DNA of 64,000 bases, taken from positions 186,001 to 250,000 of the forward strand of contig NZ_KB849763.1 of the NCBI RefSeq assembly GCF_000369005.1. The letters run 5' to 3'. Under the pieces are notes generated by a model. That model saw only the letters and a list, made by a program, of their open reading frames with translations, ran no database searches and had not been told where the DNA came from. Position 1 is the stretch's first letter. The number at the start of each line of letters is the position of its first letter. This document shows positions 17,441 through 25,714 of this stretch, piece after piece. Position numbers and translations under genes: made by a program. The stretch is from Acinetobacter beijerinckii CIP 110307. GTDB taxonomy: Bacteria > Pseudomonadota > Gammaproteobacteria > Pseudomonadales > Moraxellaceae.

Positions 17441-20119
17441 ATGAAAAAAACCAATTTCGTTCAATCTGATGCTATGCCAAAAGCGAGCAAAACCATACTC
17501 AAACTCAGCACCCTGAGCCTCAGTATGTTGTGTTTAACCATGACCCACGCCGCAGAAACAGAGTCAGCACCTGAAGAAAAACCAACTAAAGTTGTCAAAG
17601 TTGCAGTCACTGGTTCATCTATCAAAGGTGTTGCATCACAGAGTGCGTCTCCAATCACAGTGATCAGAGCAGATGATCTCGCAAAACAAGGTGTGACCAC
17701 TGTTGAGGAAGCTTTAACCAAGGTTAGTGCCAATCAAGCAGGATTTTCTACAGCTCAAAACGTAGGTTCATCTTATACTGAGGGTTCTTCTGCGAATCTT
17801 CGGGCTTTAGGTACGGATAAAACATTAATCTTATTAAATGGCCGACGTTTAGCTTACAGCCCTTTTAGCACCTCAACCACAAACCTAAATATTATTCCAA
17901 TGGCAATGGTTGATCGGATTGAGATTTTACGTGATGGTGCTTCGGCAATTTATGGTGCGGATGCAATTGCTGGGGTAATCAACTTTATCACCAAGAAATC
18001 TTTTGAAGGTTTAAATATTAGTGCTGGTTTTATTCAACCAGAACAAAGTGGTGGTGATAAACAGGACATTTCAATTTTTGGGGGTTATGGCGATCTTGAT
18101 GAACAAGGCTTTAATCTTATGGGGGTTATTGACTATCGTCGCTCAAATGACATTATGGCGAAAGATCGTAAAGTTAGCCGACGTGGAGATTTAATTCCTG
18201 AACTTGGTTTAGATGGTACTTCTGGAAATGGATTTCCTGCAAACTTTAGAGACCCAGGCTCAAAGATATTAGGTAACCCTTATGGTGACCAAAACTGTAA
18301 CAATGCTCCAAATACTATCGCCGATGGCGGGCTTTGCTATTTTAATACTCGTGCCTTAATCGGTATCGTTCCCAAAACAGAGACAATCTCCGCTTTAGGT
18401 CGTGGAACCTTTAAAATCAATGATAATTTCAATGCAATTGGTGAATATATTTATTCACGTAATGAAGTGACTACTTCAATTGCACCTGATGTTTATACTC
18501 GTTCTGTTACCCTGCCCTCTACAAGTCAATATTATCCTGGTAAAGGCATAACTCCCGATGTCTCAGGATTAAGTGGCGAACCGCTTGAATTATCTTTACG
18601 TTCCCAAGCTGGAAACCGTAAGTCTAATCCTGTGAATGAATCACATCGGGCATTAATCGCTTTAGAAGGTGAAGCTTACGGCTGGGATATCAATACAGGT
18701 TTATCTTATGCACGTAGCGAAGCGACAGATGGTTTTGCTGGAGGATACTTAAATAAAAGTAAACTTCAAGATGCTTTAAACAATGGAACCATTAATCCTT
18801 TTGGCCCTAGTGAGAATCAAGAGCTTTGGAAGTCCTTTGAAGTAAAAGGCGATACCAATACAGGAACACTTACAGCCACTACATTTGACTTTACTATTAG
18901 TCGTCCAATTTACACTTTACCCGCAGGAGACGTGGGCTTTGCATTTGGAGGCAGTTTTAGTAAGCAAGACTGGAAAGCCAATGTGAACTCAGAACTTGTA
19001 AGACAAGTACCTGGTAGTGGTATTGATCCTGACAAACCTAAAAGCAAGGGAAAAAGAGATATTACCGCAGCTTTTACAGAATTACATGTTCCAATTACCA
19101 AAACCTTAGAAGCACAACTCGCCGCTCGTTATGATGACTATAGTGATTTCGGTGATACATTTAATCCTAAAATCGCATTTCGTTGGGAGCCAATTAAACA
19201 ATTAATGTTCCGTACCTCATACAGTACTGGTTTTCGCGCACCAAGCTTATATGACATAAATGCGCCCCGTAGCAAAACTTTTACATCAGCTAAATACAAT
19301 GACCCACTCTTATGTCCAAACGGTACAGCTACTAACCCTGAATATAAAACGGAATGTAATACACAGTTTAATAAAACTCAAGGAGGTACTGATGGCTTAC
19401 AACCTGAAGAATCCACTTCATACACCGCAGGTTTTGTTTTTGAACCAATCAAAAATTTAGTATTCTCAGCGGATTACTACAAAATTAAAATCGACGGTCT
19501 AATTGGTTTGATTGGTGAAGCAGATATTTTTGAGAATCCTGAAAAATATGCTGATCGTTTCATCCGTGGAGCTGATGGTCGACTAGAATATATAAATACC
19601 TCGTTAGCTAATATGGCTAGTGTAAAAACTGAAGGTATTGATTTAGCCCTAAATTATCTTTCACCAATGACTTCTACTGGCCGCTTTGGCTTCGGAATAG
19701 ATGGTACATATGTTATTCGCTATGACGAACAAGAGAAAAAAGGTGAGTCATGGGAGGGTTATGTTGGTAAATACGATGATCCAGCAATCTTACGTTGGAA
19801 ACATGTTGCCAATCTTAACTGGAGCTACGAAAACTGGAAAATGGTCTTCGAGCAAGAGTTCTACCGTGGTTATAAAGATCAAAACCAAATTGGTGATGAG
19901 AAATATGATAACCACAACGTAAGTGACTACACTCTTTACAACATTTCAGGGACGTATAAAGGCTTTAAAAATCTAGAGTTGACTGCTGGTATCAAGAACC
20001 TATTTGATGCTGAACCATCTGCTTCAAACGTGATAGACAATAACCAATACGGTTATGACCCTCGCTATAGCGACGTAACTGGACGTGCATATTTTCTAAG
20101 AGGCACTTATAAATTCTAG
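17441..20119 (+). CDS. TonB-dependent outer-membrane receptor
   Basis: 892-residue ligand-gated outer-membrane channel. After a signal peptide ending THAA, a short VKVAVTGSS stretch may be the TonB box. The plug domain follows (SPITVIRADDLAKQGVTTVEEAL, SSANLRALGTDKTLILLNGRR, VDRIEILRDGASAIYGADAIAGVINFITKK), then a long beta-barrel ending in the terminal Phe of outer-membrane porin-like proteins. The frame extends three bases further to a TTG, but the ATG at 17,441 has AAGGGGT ten bases upstream. Its ligand is unknown; the peptide transporter opposite and TonB-ExbBD downstream suggest peptides or a peptide-like compound. There is no iron-box evidence. Confidence 0.92.
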   Translation: MKKTNFVQSDAMPKASKTILKLSTLSLSMLCLTMTHAAETESAPEEKPTKVVKVAVTGSSIKGVASQSASPITVIRADDLAKQGVTTVEEALTKVSANQAGFSTAQNVGSSYTEGSSANLRALGTDKTLILLNGRRLAYSPFSTSTTNLNIIPMAMVDRIEILRDGASAIYGADAIAGVINFITKKSFEGLNISAGFIQPEQSGGDKQDISIFGGYGDLDEQGFNLMGVIDYRRSNDIMAKDRKVSRRGDLIPELGLDGTSGNGFPANFRDPGSKILGNPYGDQNCNNAPNTIADGGLCYFNTRALIGIVPKTETISALGRGTFKINDNFNAIGEYIYSRNEVTTSIAPDVYTRSVTLPSTSQYYPGKGITPDVSGLSGEPLELSLRSQAGNRKSNPVNESHRALIALEGEAYGWDINTGLSYARSEATDGFAGGYLNKSKLQDALNNGTINPFGPSENQELWKSFEVKGDTNTGTLTATTFDFTISRPIYTLPAGDVGFAFGGSFSKQDWKANVNSELVRQVPGSGIDPDKPKSKGKRDITAAFTELHVPITKTLEAQLAARYDDYSDFGDTFNPKIAFRWEPIKQLMFRTSYSTGFRAPSLYDINAPRSKTFTSAKYNDPLLCPNGTATNPEYKTECNTQFNKTQGGTDGLQPEESTSYTAGFVFEPIKNLVFSADYYKIKIDGLIGLIGEADIFENPEKYADRFIRGADGRLEYINTSLANMASVKTEGIDLALNYLSPMTSTGRFGFGIDGTYVIRYDEQEKKGESWEGYVGKYDDPAILRWKHVANLNWSYENWKMVFEQEFYRGYKDQNQIGDEKYDNHNVSDYTLYNISGTYKGFKNLELTAGIKNLFDAEPSASNVIDNNQYGYDPRYSDVTGRAYFLRGTYKF

Positions 20120-20122
20120 GAC

Positions 20123-20164
20123 ATTCTGTCACTACAGAATATCTCCTTTGCATTTTGTAGTGAC
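20123..20164 (+). other. two mutually exclusive hairpins between receptor and tonB
   Basis: The segment 20,134-20,140 can pair upstream (ATTCTGT, loop CACT, ACAGAAT) or, as part of GTCACTACAGAAT at 20,128-20,140, downstream with 20,152-20,164 to form a 13-pair stem with one G-U pair and an 11-base loop. No T-tract follows, so it is not a standard terminator. It could be an attenuator, a processing site or an mRNA stabiliser at the receptor 3' end. Confidence 0.5.
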
Positions 20165-20268
20165 TCAACGTAATCCTGATGTCTATATAAGATAAATAAT
20201 TTCGACCAAGATTTTAATCGAGCCAAAATATTTTATATAACTCAACGATTACATTTTCAGGAGCAATT

Positions 20269-20979
20269 ATGGGCATACCCTTTGCTGAAAATGAAAATCA
20301 ATCTGCCAAACGCCTCGTCGGCCTCGGTCTAGTTTTATTTTTACATCTTGTGATCGCCTATATTTTAGTAACAAGTTTAACAACTGAGTTTACTAAGCCA
20401 GTCGAGAAGCCTGTAGAACTTCAGATTATTCAAGATATTGAACCCCCACCGCCACCTCCTCCACCCAAACATGAGGAAAAACCACCTGAACTACCAAAAA
20501 TGGTTGAGAAAGTGGCAAAAATGCCTGATCCACCTAAGCAAGTTGAAAAAGTAACGCCTGTCGCAAAACCAACACCTACACTACCGACTAAAACTTCAGT
20601 GACAACGCCTGCACCTGTCACAGCGGCTTCTCCAAGTCCTAGCCCTGTTGCAGCACCAGTTGCAAATGCTGCTCCCCCAGCACCAGCAAAACCAGCAGGT
20701 ATTTCACGAGGCGTTTCCGAAGGTGAAGCAGGTTGTAAAGAACCTGGTTATCCACGTGAACAGGAAATGGCTGGTGAAGAAGGTACTGTGCGTATGCGTT
20801 TGCTTGTGGATGGCTCGGGCAAAGTGATCGATGCAAAAGTCAAAAAATCGAGTGGTGTTCGTGAGTTAGATAAAGCAGCAACCAAAGCTTATAGCTTATG
20901 TAGCTTCACACCAGCGATGAAAGATGGTGTACCTCAACAAGATTGGTATGAAATCGAATACACATTCAAGATTTCTTAA
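20269..20979 (+). CDS. tonB: TonB energy transducer
   Basis: Transmits proton-motive force from ExbB-ExbD to outer-membrane receptors. The 236-residue protein has an N-terminal transmembrane helix (about 17-37) with the functionally important His in LFLHLVIAYIL. A proline-rich periplasmic spacer follows (EPPPPPPPPK, then Pro/Lys/Ala repeats to residue 145). The C-terminal TonB domain contains YPREQEMAGEEGTVRMRLLVD and SSGVRELDKAATKAY. An AGGAGC site precedes the ATG. It is the first gene of tonB-exbB-exbD-exbD and lies 149 bases after the receptor, so it is probably dedicated to it. Confidence 0.94.
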   Translation: MGIPFAENENQSAKRLVGLGLVLFLHLVIAYILVTSLTTEFTKPVEKPVELQIIQDIEPPPPPPPPKHEEKPPELPKMVEKVAKMPDPPKQVEKVTPVAKPTPTLPTKTSVTTPAPVTAASPSPSPVAAPVANAAPPAPAKPAGISRGVSEGEAGCKEPGYPREQEMAGEEGTVRMRLLVDGSGKVIDAKVKKSSGVRELDKAATKAYSLCSFTPAMKDGVPQQDWYEIEYTFKIS

Positions 20980-21020
20980 TGAATATAGAAGTGAATTAAA
21001 CAATTTTTTGGAGAATTTAA

Positions 21021-21896
21021 ATGAATAAAACTGTAAAAAAAATCTCTCGATTTGCTGCGATTGGTCTTATCTCAACCAGCACCCTGTTTCCAATGAGTTC
21101 TGTTTGGGCTGAAGAAACATCACAACCCACAGCCGTAACTACGATTGCAACTGATACAACAAAACAATCATCACCAACGCCACCACCTCTTCCTGCAACT
21201 GAGGAGAAAGCGCATAACCCTTATGGTTTAGAAGCTTTATGGCGTGAAGGTGATCTCGTTGCAAAAACAACCTTATTTATTCTTGTTTTAATGTCGATTG
21301 GTACGTGGTACATCATTCTTTCTAAACTATTTCAACAAAGTAAAATCAAACGCCACGGTACTGAAGCTGAACGTAACTTTTGGGAAGCAGATACATTAAA
21401 TACTGCAAAAGACAGCTTAAATCCGAGTAGTACCTACCGTTACATTGCTGAAAAAGGTATTCACTCTACCAAACATCATGATGGCACTTTATTAGAACGT
21501 ATTGATTTCAACACATGGGTAACGATTTCAATTCAACGTGCGATTGATAAAGTACAAAGCCATTTAGGTAATGGTTTGGCATTTCTCGCAACAGTAGGTT
21601 CAACTGCACCTTTCGTTGGTTTATTTGGAACAGTTTGGGGAATTTATCACGCACTGACTGCAATCGGCATTTCAGGACAAGCATCAATTGATAAAGTTGC
21701 TGGACCTGTGGGTGAAGCATTAATCATGACCGCAATTGGTTTAGCTGTCGCTGTACCCGCGGTACTTGGTTATAACTGGCTAACTCGCCGCAATAAAGCA
21801 GTCATGGATAATGTCCGTTCATTTGGTTCAGACCTGCATGCCGTATTACTCAGCGGTGACTTAAACAGTAATCACTCAAACCGTGATTCTAAATAA
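21021..21896 (+). CDS. exbB: ExbB proton-channel subunit
   Basis: Inner-membrane pentamer subunit of the TonB motor. This 291-residue form has a signal-like N-terminus (residues 1-30) and a Pro/Thr-rich periplasmic extension, as in Pseudomonas-type ExbB, then three transmembrane helices. The conserved MotA/ExbB core LATVGSTAPFVGLFGTVWGIYHAL is near residues 190-214 and GEALIMTAIGLAVAVPAVLGYN follows. TTGGAG precedes the start. It is in the operon between tonB and the two exbD genes. Confidence 0.94.
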   Translation: MNKTVKKISRFAAIGLISTSTLFPMSSVWAEETSQPTAVTTIATDTTKQSSPTPPPLPATEEKAHNPYGLEALWREGDLVAKTTLFILVLMSIGTWYIILSKLFQQSKIKRHGTEAERNFWEADTLNTAKDSLNPSSTYRYIAEKGIHSTKHHDGTLLERIDFNTWVTISIQRAIDKVQSHLGNGLAFLATVGSTAPFVGLFGTVWGIYHALTAIGISGQASIDKVAGPVGEALIMTAIGLAVAVPAVLGYNWLTRRNKAVMDNVRSFGSDLHAVLLSGDLNSNHSNRDSK

Positions 21897-21907
21897 GGAA
21901 CACCATT

Positions 21908-22333
21908 ATGGGCATGATGATAAATTCAGATCAAAGTGATGATGATGTGATCGGAACGATCAATACCACTCCGCTTGTGGACATCATGCTGGTGCTTTTG
22001 ATTATCTTCTTAATCACTGTTCCAGTGGTCACACATACGGTTCCTGTAAAGCTACCTGAAGAAAAGAATACGCCTTACGCCACCACCCCTCAAAATATTC
22101 AACTTTCAGTCAACAAAACTGGCGATATTTTTTGGAATGAACAATATGTTGCAAATAAAGAAACTTTACTTGCTCGTTTACAAGTTGAGGCACAAAAGCG
22201 CCCACAACCTGAAGTTCATATTCGTGGTGATCAATTGACGCACTACGCTGCAATTGATCAGGTAATTAGCACCACCCAACAAGCAGGTATTGGCAAAATC
22301 GCATTTGTCACTACCCCGCCTAGTTCACCTTAA
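21908..22333 (+). CDS. exbD: ExbD, first copy
   Basis: 141-residue ExbD/TolR-family protein with one transmembrane helix (about 23-43). The essential membrane aspartate is in NTTPLVDIMLVLLIIFLI. The C-terminal periplasmic domain binds TonB. It is 11 bases after exbB with AAGGAA before the start. The pair of different ExbD proteins in this operon implies a heterodimeric ExbD, known from other TonB systems with two ExbD genes. Confidence 0.93.
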   Translation: MGMMINSDQSDDDVIGTINTTPLVDIMLVLLIIFLITVPVVTHTVPVKLPEEKNTPYATTPQNIQLSVNKTGDIFWNEQYVANKETLLARLQVEAQKRPQPEVHIRGDQLTHYAAIDQVISTTQQAGIGKIAFVTTPPSSP

Positions 22334-22354
22334 TCAAACGATAAGGAGTTAGTC

Positions 22355-22774
22355 ATGGGTATGAATGTCGGACCAAAAAATGGCGGAGATGATGTGATGC
22401 TCGATGTCAATATGACACCTTTAATTGATGTCATGTTGGTGTTATTGATCATGTTCATCATTACGATTCCAATCCCAAACAACGCCATTAATATCAATTT
22501 ACCTAATGGTGCACCGCCGCCACCAACTGATCAGAAACCACCTGAGATCATTAACCTAAGAGTCGATGCTCAAGGTCATATTTTCTGGAACGATCAAGCT
22601 GTTGCTGATCGCCAAGCATTGAAGGTTTTGTTTGAATCTGTTGCGCAAAAAGCTGATCAAGATCAGATCAAGTTTAAACCTGATCCTCAAGCCGAATATA
22701 AAAATATTGCTATGGTGATGGCATTAGCTCAACAAAGCAAAGTCACTAAAATAGGAATCGTGAGTAATAACTAG
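22355..22774 (+). CDS. exbD: ExbD, second copy
   Basis: 139-residue paralogue of the preceding gene, with the same architecture: short cytoplasmic N-terminus, helix with the aspartate in NMTPLIDVMLVLLIMFII, and a periplasmic domain ending KVTKIGIVSNN. The two copies share the GDIFWN / GHIFWN strand and the general layout but differ elsewhere, so this is an old duplication and not an assembly artefact. AAGGAGT precedes the ATG. It is the last gene of the operon; a terminator follows at 22,823. Confidence 0.93.
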   Translation: MGMNVGPKNGGDDVMLDVNMTPLIDVMLVLLIMFIITIPIPNNAININLPNGAPPPPTDQKPPEIINLRVDAQGHIFWNDQAVADRQALKVLFESVAQKADQDQIKFKPDPQAEYKNIAMVMALAQQSKVTKIGIVSNN

Positions 22775-22822
22775 AAAAATAAACACTAACTATTAGGCTT
22801 CACAATTCTAAGTTCCTCCTGT

Positions 22823-22851
22823 GCTAACAAGTCCGCTTGTTAGCTTTTTTT
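22823..22851 (+). terminator. Rho-independent terminator of tonB-exbB-exbD-exbD
   Basis: Nine-base stem GCTAACAAG / CTTGTTAGC, loop TCCG, then seven T. Its T-run touches the stop codon of the convergent gene at 22,850. Confidence 0.92.
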
Positions 22852-23515
22852 ATTTAATTTCGCTAATGACGATTGGGAGAACCAAACTATTTACCTTGTA
22901 TCCCTTAGGCTTGTTATTACAAGCATTTCCTGTCACCGTCGTTTTCACAACGTAAGGCGAATACGGCATCACATTTAAATAACCCGTGTTATCTGATCCT
23001 GTACGACAATCTTCTGCATCAAGTTTTTCGTCATAGCGACCAGCATTAGAAGACTCCTGAACTTCAGCAATCAACTTAGCATTCCATTGGCTCAAATAAA
23101 CTAAACTTTTAGTGGCTTCAACAGTTCCTTGTCCCGACCCAGCACTTTCGATTTCAACCAGTTCAATTGATTTACCTTTATACATCGTTGGATGAACTTT
23201 AAATGTATTCGATTGACCACCAAACTCTTTTAAAATTTTTGCTTGTTTTAGATTTGGACGGGTCAGCACATAACCTGCCCAAAAGTTACGCCCTGCATTT
23301 TCAAAACTAACACCAGATAAATAAGCTTCTTCGCCTGAAATTAATTTTACTTTTTCCGTGTGATCAATCTGAATAGCTTGCTGAGGATTCGCATTTGAAT
23401 CTTGTAAATTAGTGATCCAACTAATGATGGTTTTATCTGTTGGTACAGCAGCGTGAGTAGTCGAGATCAAACCTGAAAAGCATAGTGTTATAAAAACAAA
23501 ATTCTTCTTATTCAT
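22850..23515 (-). CDS. secreted protein of unknown function
   Basis: 221 residues with a clear signal peptide (MNKKNFVFITLCFSGLISTTHA, cleavage after residue 22). I do not recognise the family. The mature part looks like a compact globular domain. It has two cysteines, in DAEDCRTG and GNACNNK near the C-terminus, that could form a disulfide. It is convergent with the exbD operon and separated from bioD by a structured repeat, so it is probably transcribed alone. A periplasmic or extracytoplasmic location is inferred; no function can be given. Confidence 0.7.
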   Translation of the reverse strand: MNKKNFVFITLCFSGLISTTHAAVPTDKTIISWITNLQDSNANPQQAIQIDHTEKVKLISGEEAYLSGVSFENAGRNFWAGYVLTRPNLKQAKILKEFGGQSNTFKVHPTMYKGKSIELVEIESAGSGQGTVEATKSLVYLSQWNAKLIAEVQESSNAGRYDEKLDAEDCRTGSDNTGYLNVMPYSPYVVKTTVTGNACNNKPKGYKVNSLVLPIVISEIK

Positions 23516-23612
23516 TGTTATTCACCTTAAGTTTATGAATTAAATCGCTTATAAGACCCATTAGCTATTGTGACTTAGTCTTCCCAAGTCCCCCCACTCA
23601 TAGCAAATCTTC

Positions 23613-23736
23613 TTACTTTTCAAATATGAAAAGTAACAAAAATCTTTTGTCAGACTGAAGGTACGTCCTGAGCAATTTCAAAGCAAGGCTTTGAAAGCAG
23701 CGCAAGTCAGTCTAACTTGGCGGCATCCTTGCCGCC
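23613..23736. repeat. structured intergenic element with nested hairpins
   Basis: Four stems in 124 bases: TTACTTTTC / GAAAAGTAA (23,613-23,636); outer AGACTGA (23,652-23,658) with TCAGTCT (23,707-23,713), enclosing the perfect TTTCAAAGC / GCTTTGAAA (23,676-23,696); and GGCGGCA / TGCCGCC (23,719-23,736). The first stem and the following bases resemble those at 28,229. This looks like a dispersed extragenic repeat, not a gene. It fills the gap between bioD and the secreted protein. Confidence 0.6.
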
Positions 23737-23778
23737 CTCCACGATCACAGATATTTACTAGACAATAAATACCTAAAG

Positions 23779-24420
23779 TTAGTTAAATTTTTCCAACTCA
23801 ATCCATTGAGCATCAGGAAAATGCTTTCCCAAATAAGCTTTTAAATAATCCGCTGTATCTTTAGAAATAAGTGGATCTTTCGATTCATCTTTTAAGTTAT
23901 ATACCAAAGCATGCAAACTCAAACCACGATGTTTTAAAGCTTCTAAACTCAACAATGTGTGGTTAATACTTCCCAAACGTCCAGAAGTCACCAAAATCAC
24001 AGGAAATTGATGTTGAGCAATATAATCAATGGTCAATAACTCTGTGGTTAAAGGCACCATTAAACCGCCCGCCCCCTCTAACAGCACCACCTCAAAACGC
24101 TGAGCAAGCTCTTTAGTTGCAGCTTCGATCTTGGCAAAATCTAACTCACGCCCATCTAAACGTGTAGCTAAATGTGGCGACGCAGGATAGCTAAAAATTT
24201 CAGGCATGGTCAACTTTTCATGATCTTCCTGAAACCAACCACTCCCCATAATTTCACGGTGTTTTTCGATGTCTTCAGATACATCGATATTCCCTGTTTG
24301 CACCAACTTCTGGGTGATAACACGCTGCCCTTGTTCAGTCCAAAGTTTGGCGAGATAACCTGTGGCATAAGTTTTACCAATTTCAGTATCAATGCCACTG
24401 ACAAAATAAATACCTTTCAT
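23779..24420 (-). CDS. bioD: dethiobiotin synthetase BioD
   Basis: ATP-dependent carboxylation of 7,8-diaminopelargonate to dethiobiotin, the penultimate biotin step. The 213-residue protein begins [20 protein letters not shown], containing the modified P-loop G-x-D-T-x-x-G-K-T, and has the [13 protein letters not shown] motif near residues 110-122. It is the last gene of the bioA-bioF-bioC-orf-bioD run on the minus strand. No bioB is seen in the window; it must lie elsewhere. Confidence 0.95.
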   Translation of the reverse strand: MKGIYFVSGIDTEIGKTYATGYLAKLWTEQGQRVITQKLVQTGNIDVSEDIEKHREIMGSGWFQEDHEKLTMPEIFSYPASPHLATRLDGRELDFAKIEAATKELAQRFEVVLLEGAGGLMVPLTTELLTIDYIAQHQFPVILVTSGRLGSINHTLLSLEALKHRGLSLHALVYNLKDESKDPLISKDTADYLKAYLGKHFPDAQWIELEKFN

Positions 24421-24441
24421 CTCATTTCCTTCACTTTACAT

Positions 24442-24936
24442 TTAATGGATTGATTCAGATTCAATTTTAAAAACACGAGGATAACTTTCCCAACGATCAT
24501 CAAAAGCATATTCAATACAAATATTTGGTGATGAAAACAGCTCTTTATCCTCTTGGTAATATAAAAAAGTGACTACTTTTCGCTTATTTACCAACTCAAA
24601 TGTATTTGGTGTATGCCTATTTTTTGAAATATTTATATTTTTAACAGAACCACATATTTTTTGAATTGGTGCTTTTAGTCGCATATATGATGAAATCTCA
24701 AATGAAAAATATATAGAACAACCAATAAAAATCATCAATATAATTTTTAATAAAAAAATAAATAACTTATTACTATGCTTTTTTGTAGAAAAACCAAATA
24801 TGCCTAATGAAATACCAGTTGCCAATACCATTATCCCAAATTCAAACTCATAAAATATAAGCAAAAATAAGCTAACTATAATTGAATAACTAGCATACTT
24901 GATCATATTTTCTGACGTTAATTCTTCTTCAAGCAC
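24442..24936 (-). CDS. AT-rich orphan membrane protein inside the bio operon
   Basis: 164 residues, family not recognised. Three hydrophobic segments lie within residues 13-80, then a soluble C-terminal half with a Cys-containing strand (PNICIEYAFDDRW). The codons are markedly more A/T-rich (Ile, Lys, Asn, Phe, Ser) than in the flanking bio genes. It is spaced 21 bases from bioD and 22 from bioC in the same direction, so it is probably co-transcribed. It has no known link to biotin. It may be a recent insertion tolerated by the operon. Confidence 0.6.
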   Translation of the reverse strand: MLEEELTSENMIKYASYSIIVSLFLLIFYEFEFGIMVLATGISLGIFGFSTKKHSNKLFIFLLKIILMIFIGCSIYFSFEISSYMRLKAPIQKICGSVKNINISKNRHTPNTFELVNKRKVVTFLYYQEDKELFSSPNICIEYAFDDRWESYPRVFKIESESIH

Positions 24937-24958
24937 TTTTAATATGTACCTCTTATAT

Positions 24959-25714
24959 TTATTTTTTTCTTACAATCACATAAATCGGATGATAAGTTAG
25001 GCGAAAACCTTGCTCATCATTAAACTGTTGATAATCAGAATAAAACTGCTGTAAAGATTGCTTGGTCCAACGATGAGACTTTGCTGTTGCAGTCACCCCT
25101 GTCGCTTTTAGATGATGCAGCACTAATTTAGGATCATCAAAATATAGATGTTTTTGTTCTTCTTGTATAAACACAATCTCAAAGCCATTTTCTTCAAGTT
25201 TCTGTTTCAATATTTCACTAGAATAATAATTTAAACCTTGCCCAGTCAGCTTTTTGATTTCAATTAAATTATTTTCACCAAATGTAGAGAAACCCAAATA
25301 GCTTTTCGGTTTTAAAGCATTATGAATTCGTTTTAATAACGCAGGTAGATCAGTCATCCATTGCAAAGCTGAACTTGAAATCACCGCATCCAATTCTGAT
25401 GGTAATTCAAGTTGCTCAATATCTCCGATCAACCAAGCTATATTTTTAATCGTTGAAAAATGCTGATCTACATCCTCATAAAGATCATTTAAAAATAATT
25501 GATCAAACTGAAAATGAGTCCGAAATAAATGCGTTAAATTACCCGACCCACAACCGATCTCAAATACAGAATCAAAAGTCTTTGGACAATACGCTTTCAG
25601 ATATTCAAATAACTGTGCACTGATCTGCTTTTGCACTACAGCATGCTCAACGTAACTTTGCCCTGCCTTGGCAAAACGTTGAGCGACTAAAGCTTTATCG
25701 ACACTCACAAACAT
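24959..25714 (-). CDS. bioC: malonyl-ACP O-methyltransferase BioC
   Basis: Methylates malonyl-ACP with S-adenosylmethionine, disguising it as a starter for fatty-acid synthesis on the way to pimeloyl-ACP. The 251 residues equal the length of E. coli BioC. Motif I of the methyltransferase fold is VFEIGCGSGNLT at about 45-56, and SSSALQWMTDL near 111-121 matches the BioC-type post-II region. The start overlaps the bioF stop by 10 bases. BioH, which removes the methyl ester, is also in the window at 28,477. Confidence 0.93.
   Translation of the reverse strand: MFVSVDKALVAQRFAKAGQSYVEHAVVQKQISAQLFEYLKAYCPKTFDSVFEIGCGSGNLTHLFRTHFQFDQLFLNDLYEDVDQHFSTIKNIAWLIGDIEQLELPSELDAVISSSALQWMTDLPALLKRIHNALKPKSYLGFSTFGENNLIEIKKLTGQGLNYYSSEILKQKLEENGFEIVFIQEEQKHLYFDDPKLVLHHLKATGVTATAKSHRWTKQSLQQFYSDYQQFNDEQGFRLTYHPIYVIVRKK

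Noticed and set aside
20165..20268. Fur box before tonB.
   Set aside because: I found no sequence close to the 19-base Fur palindrome here or before the receptor, so iron control is not supported.
21908..22774. Second exbD considered a duplication artefact.
   Set aside because: The copies differ along their full length, and each has its own ribosome-binding site.
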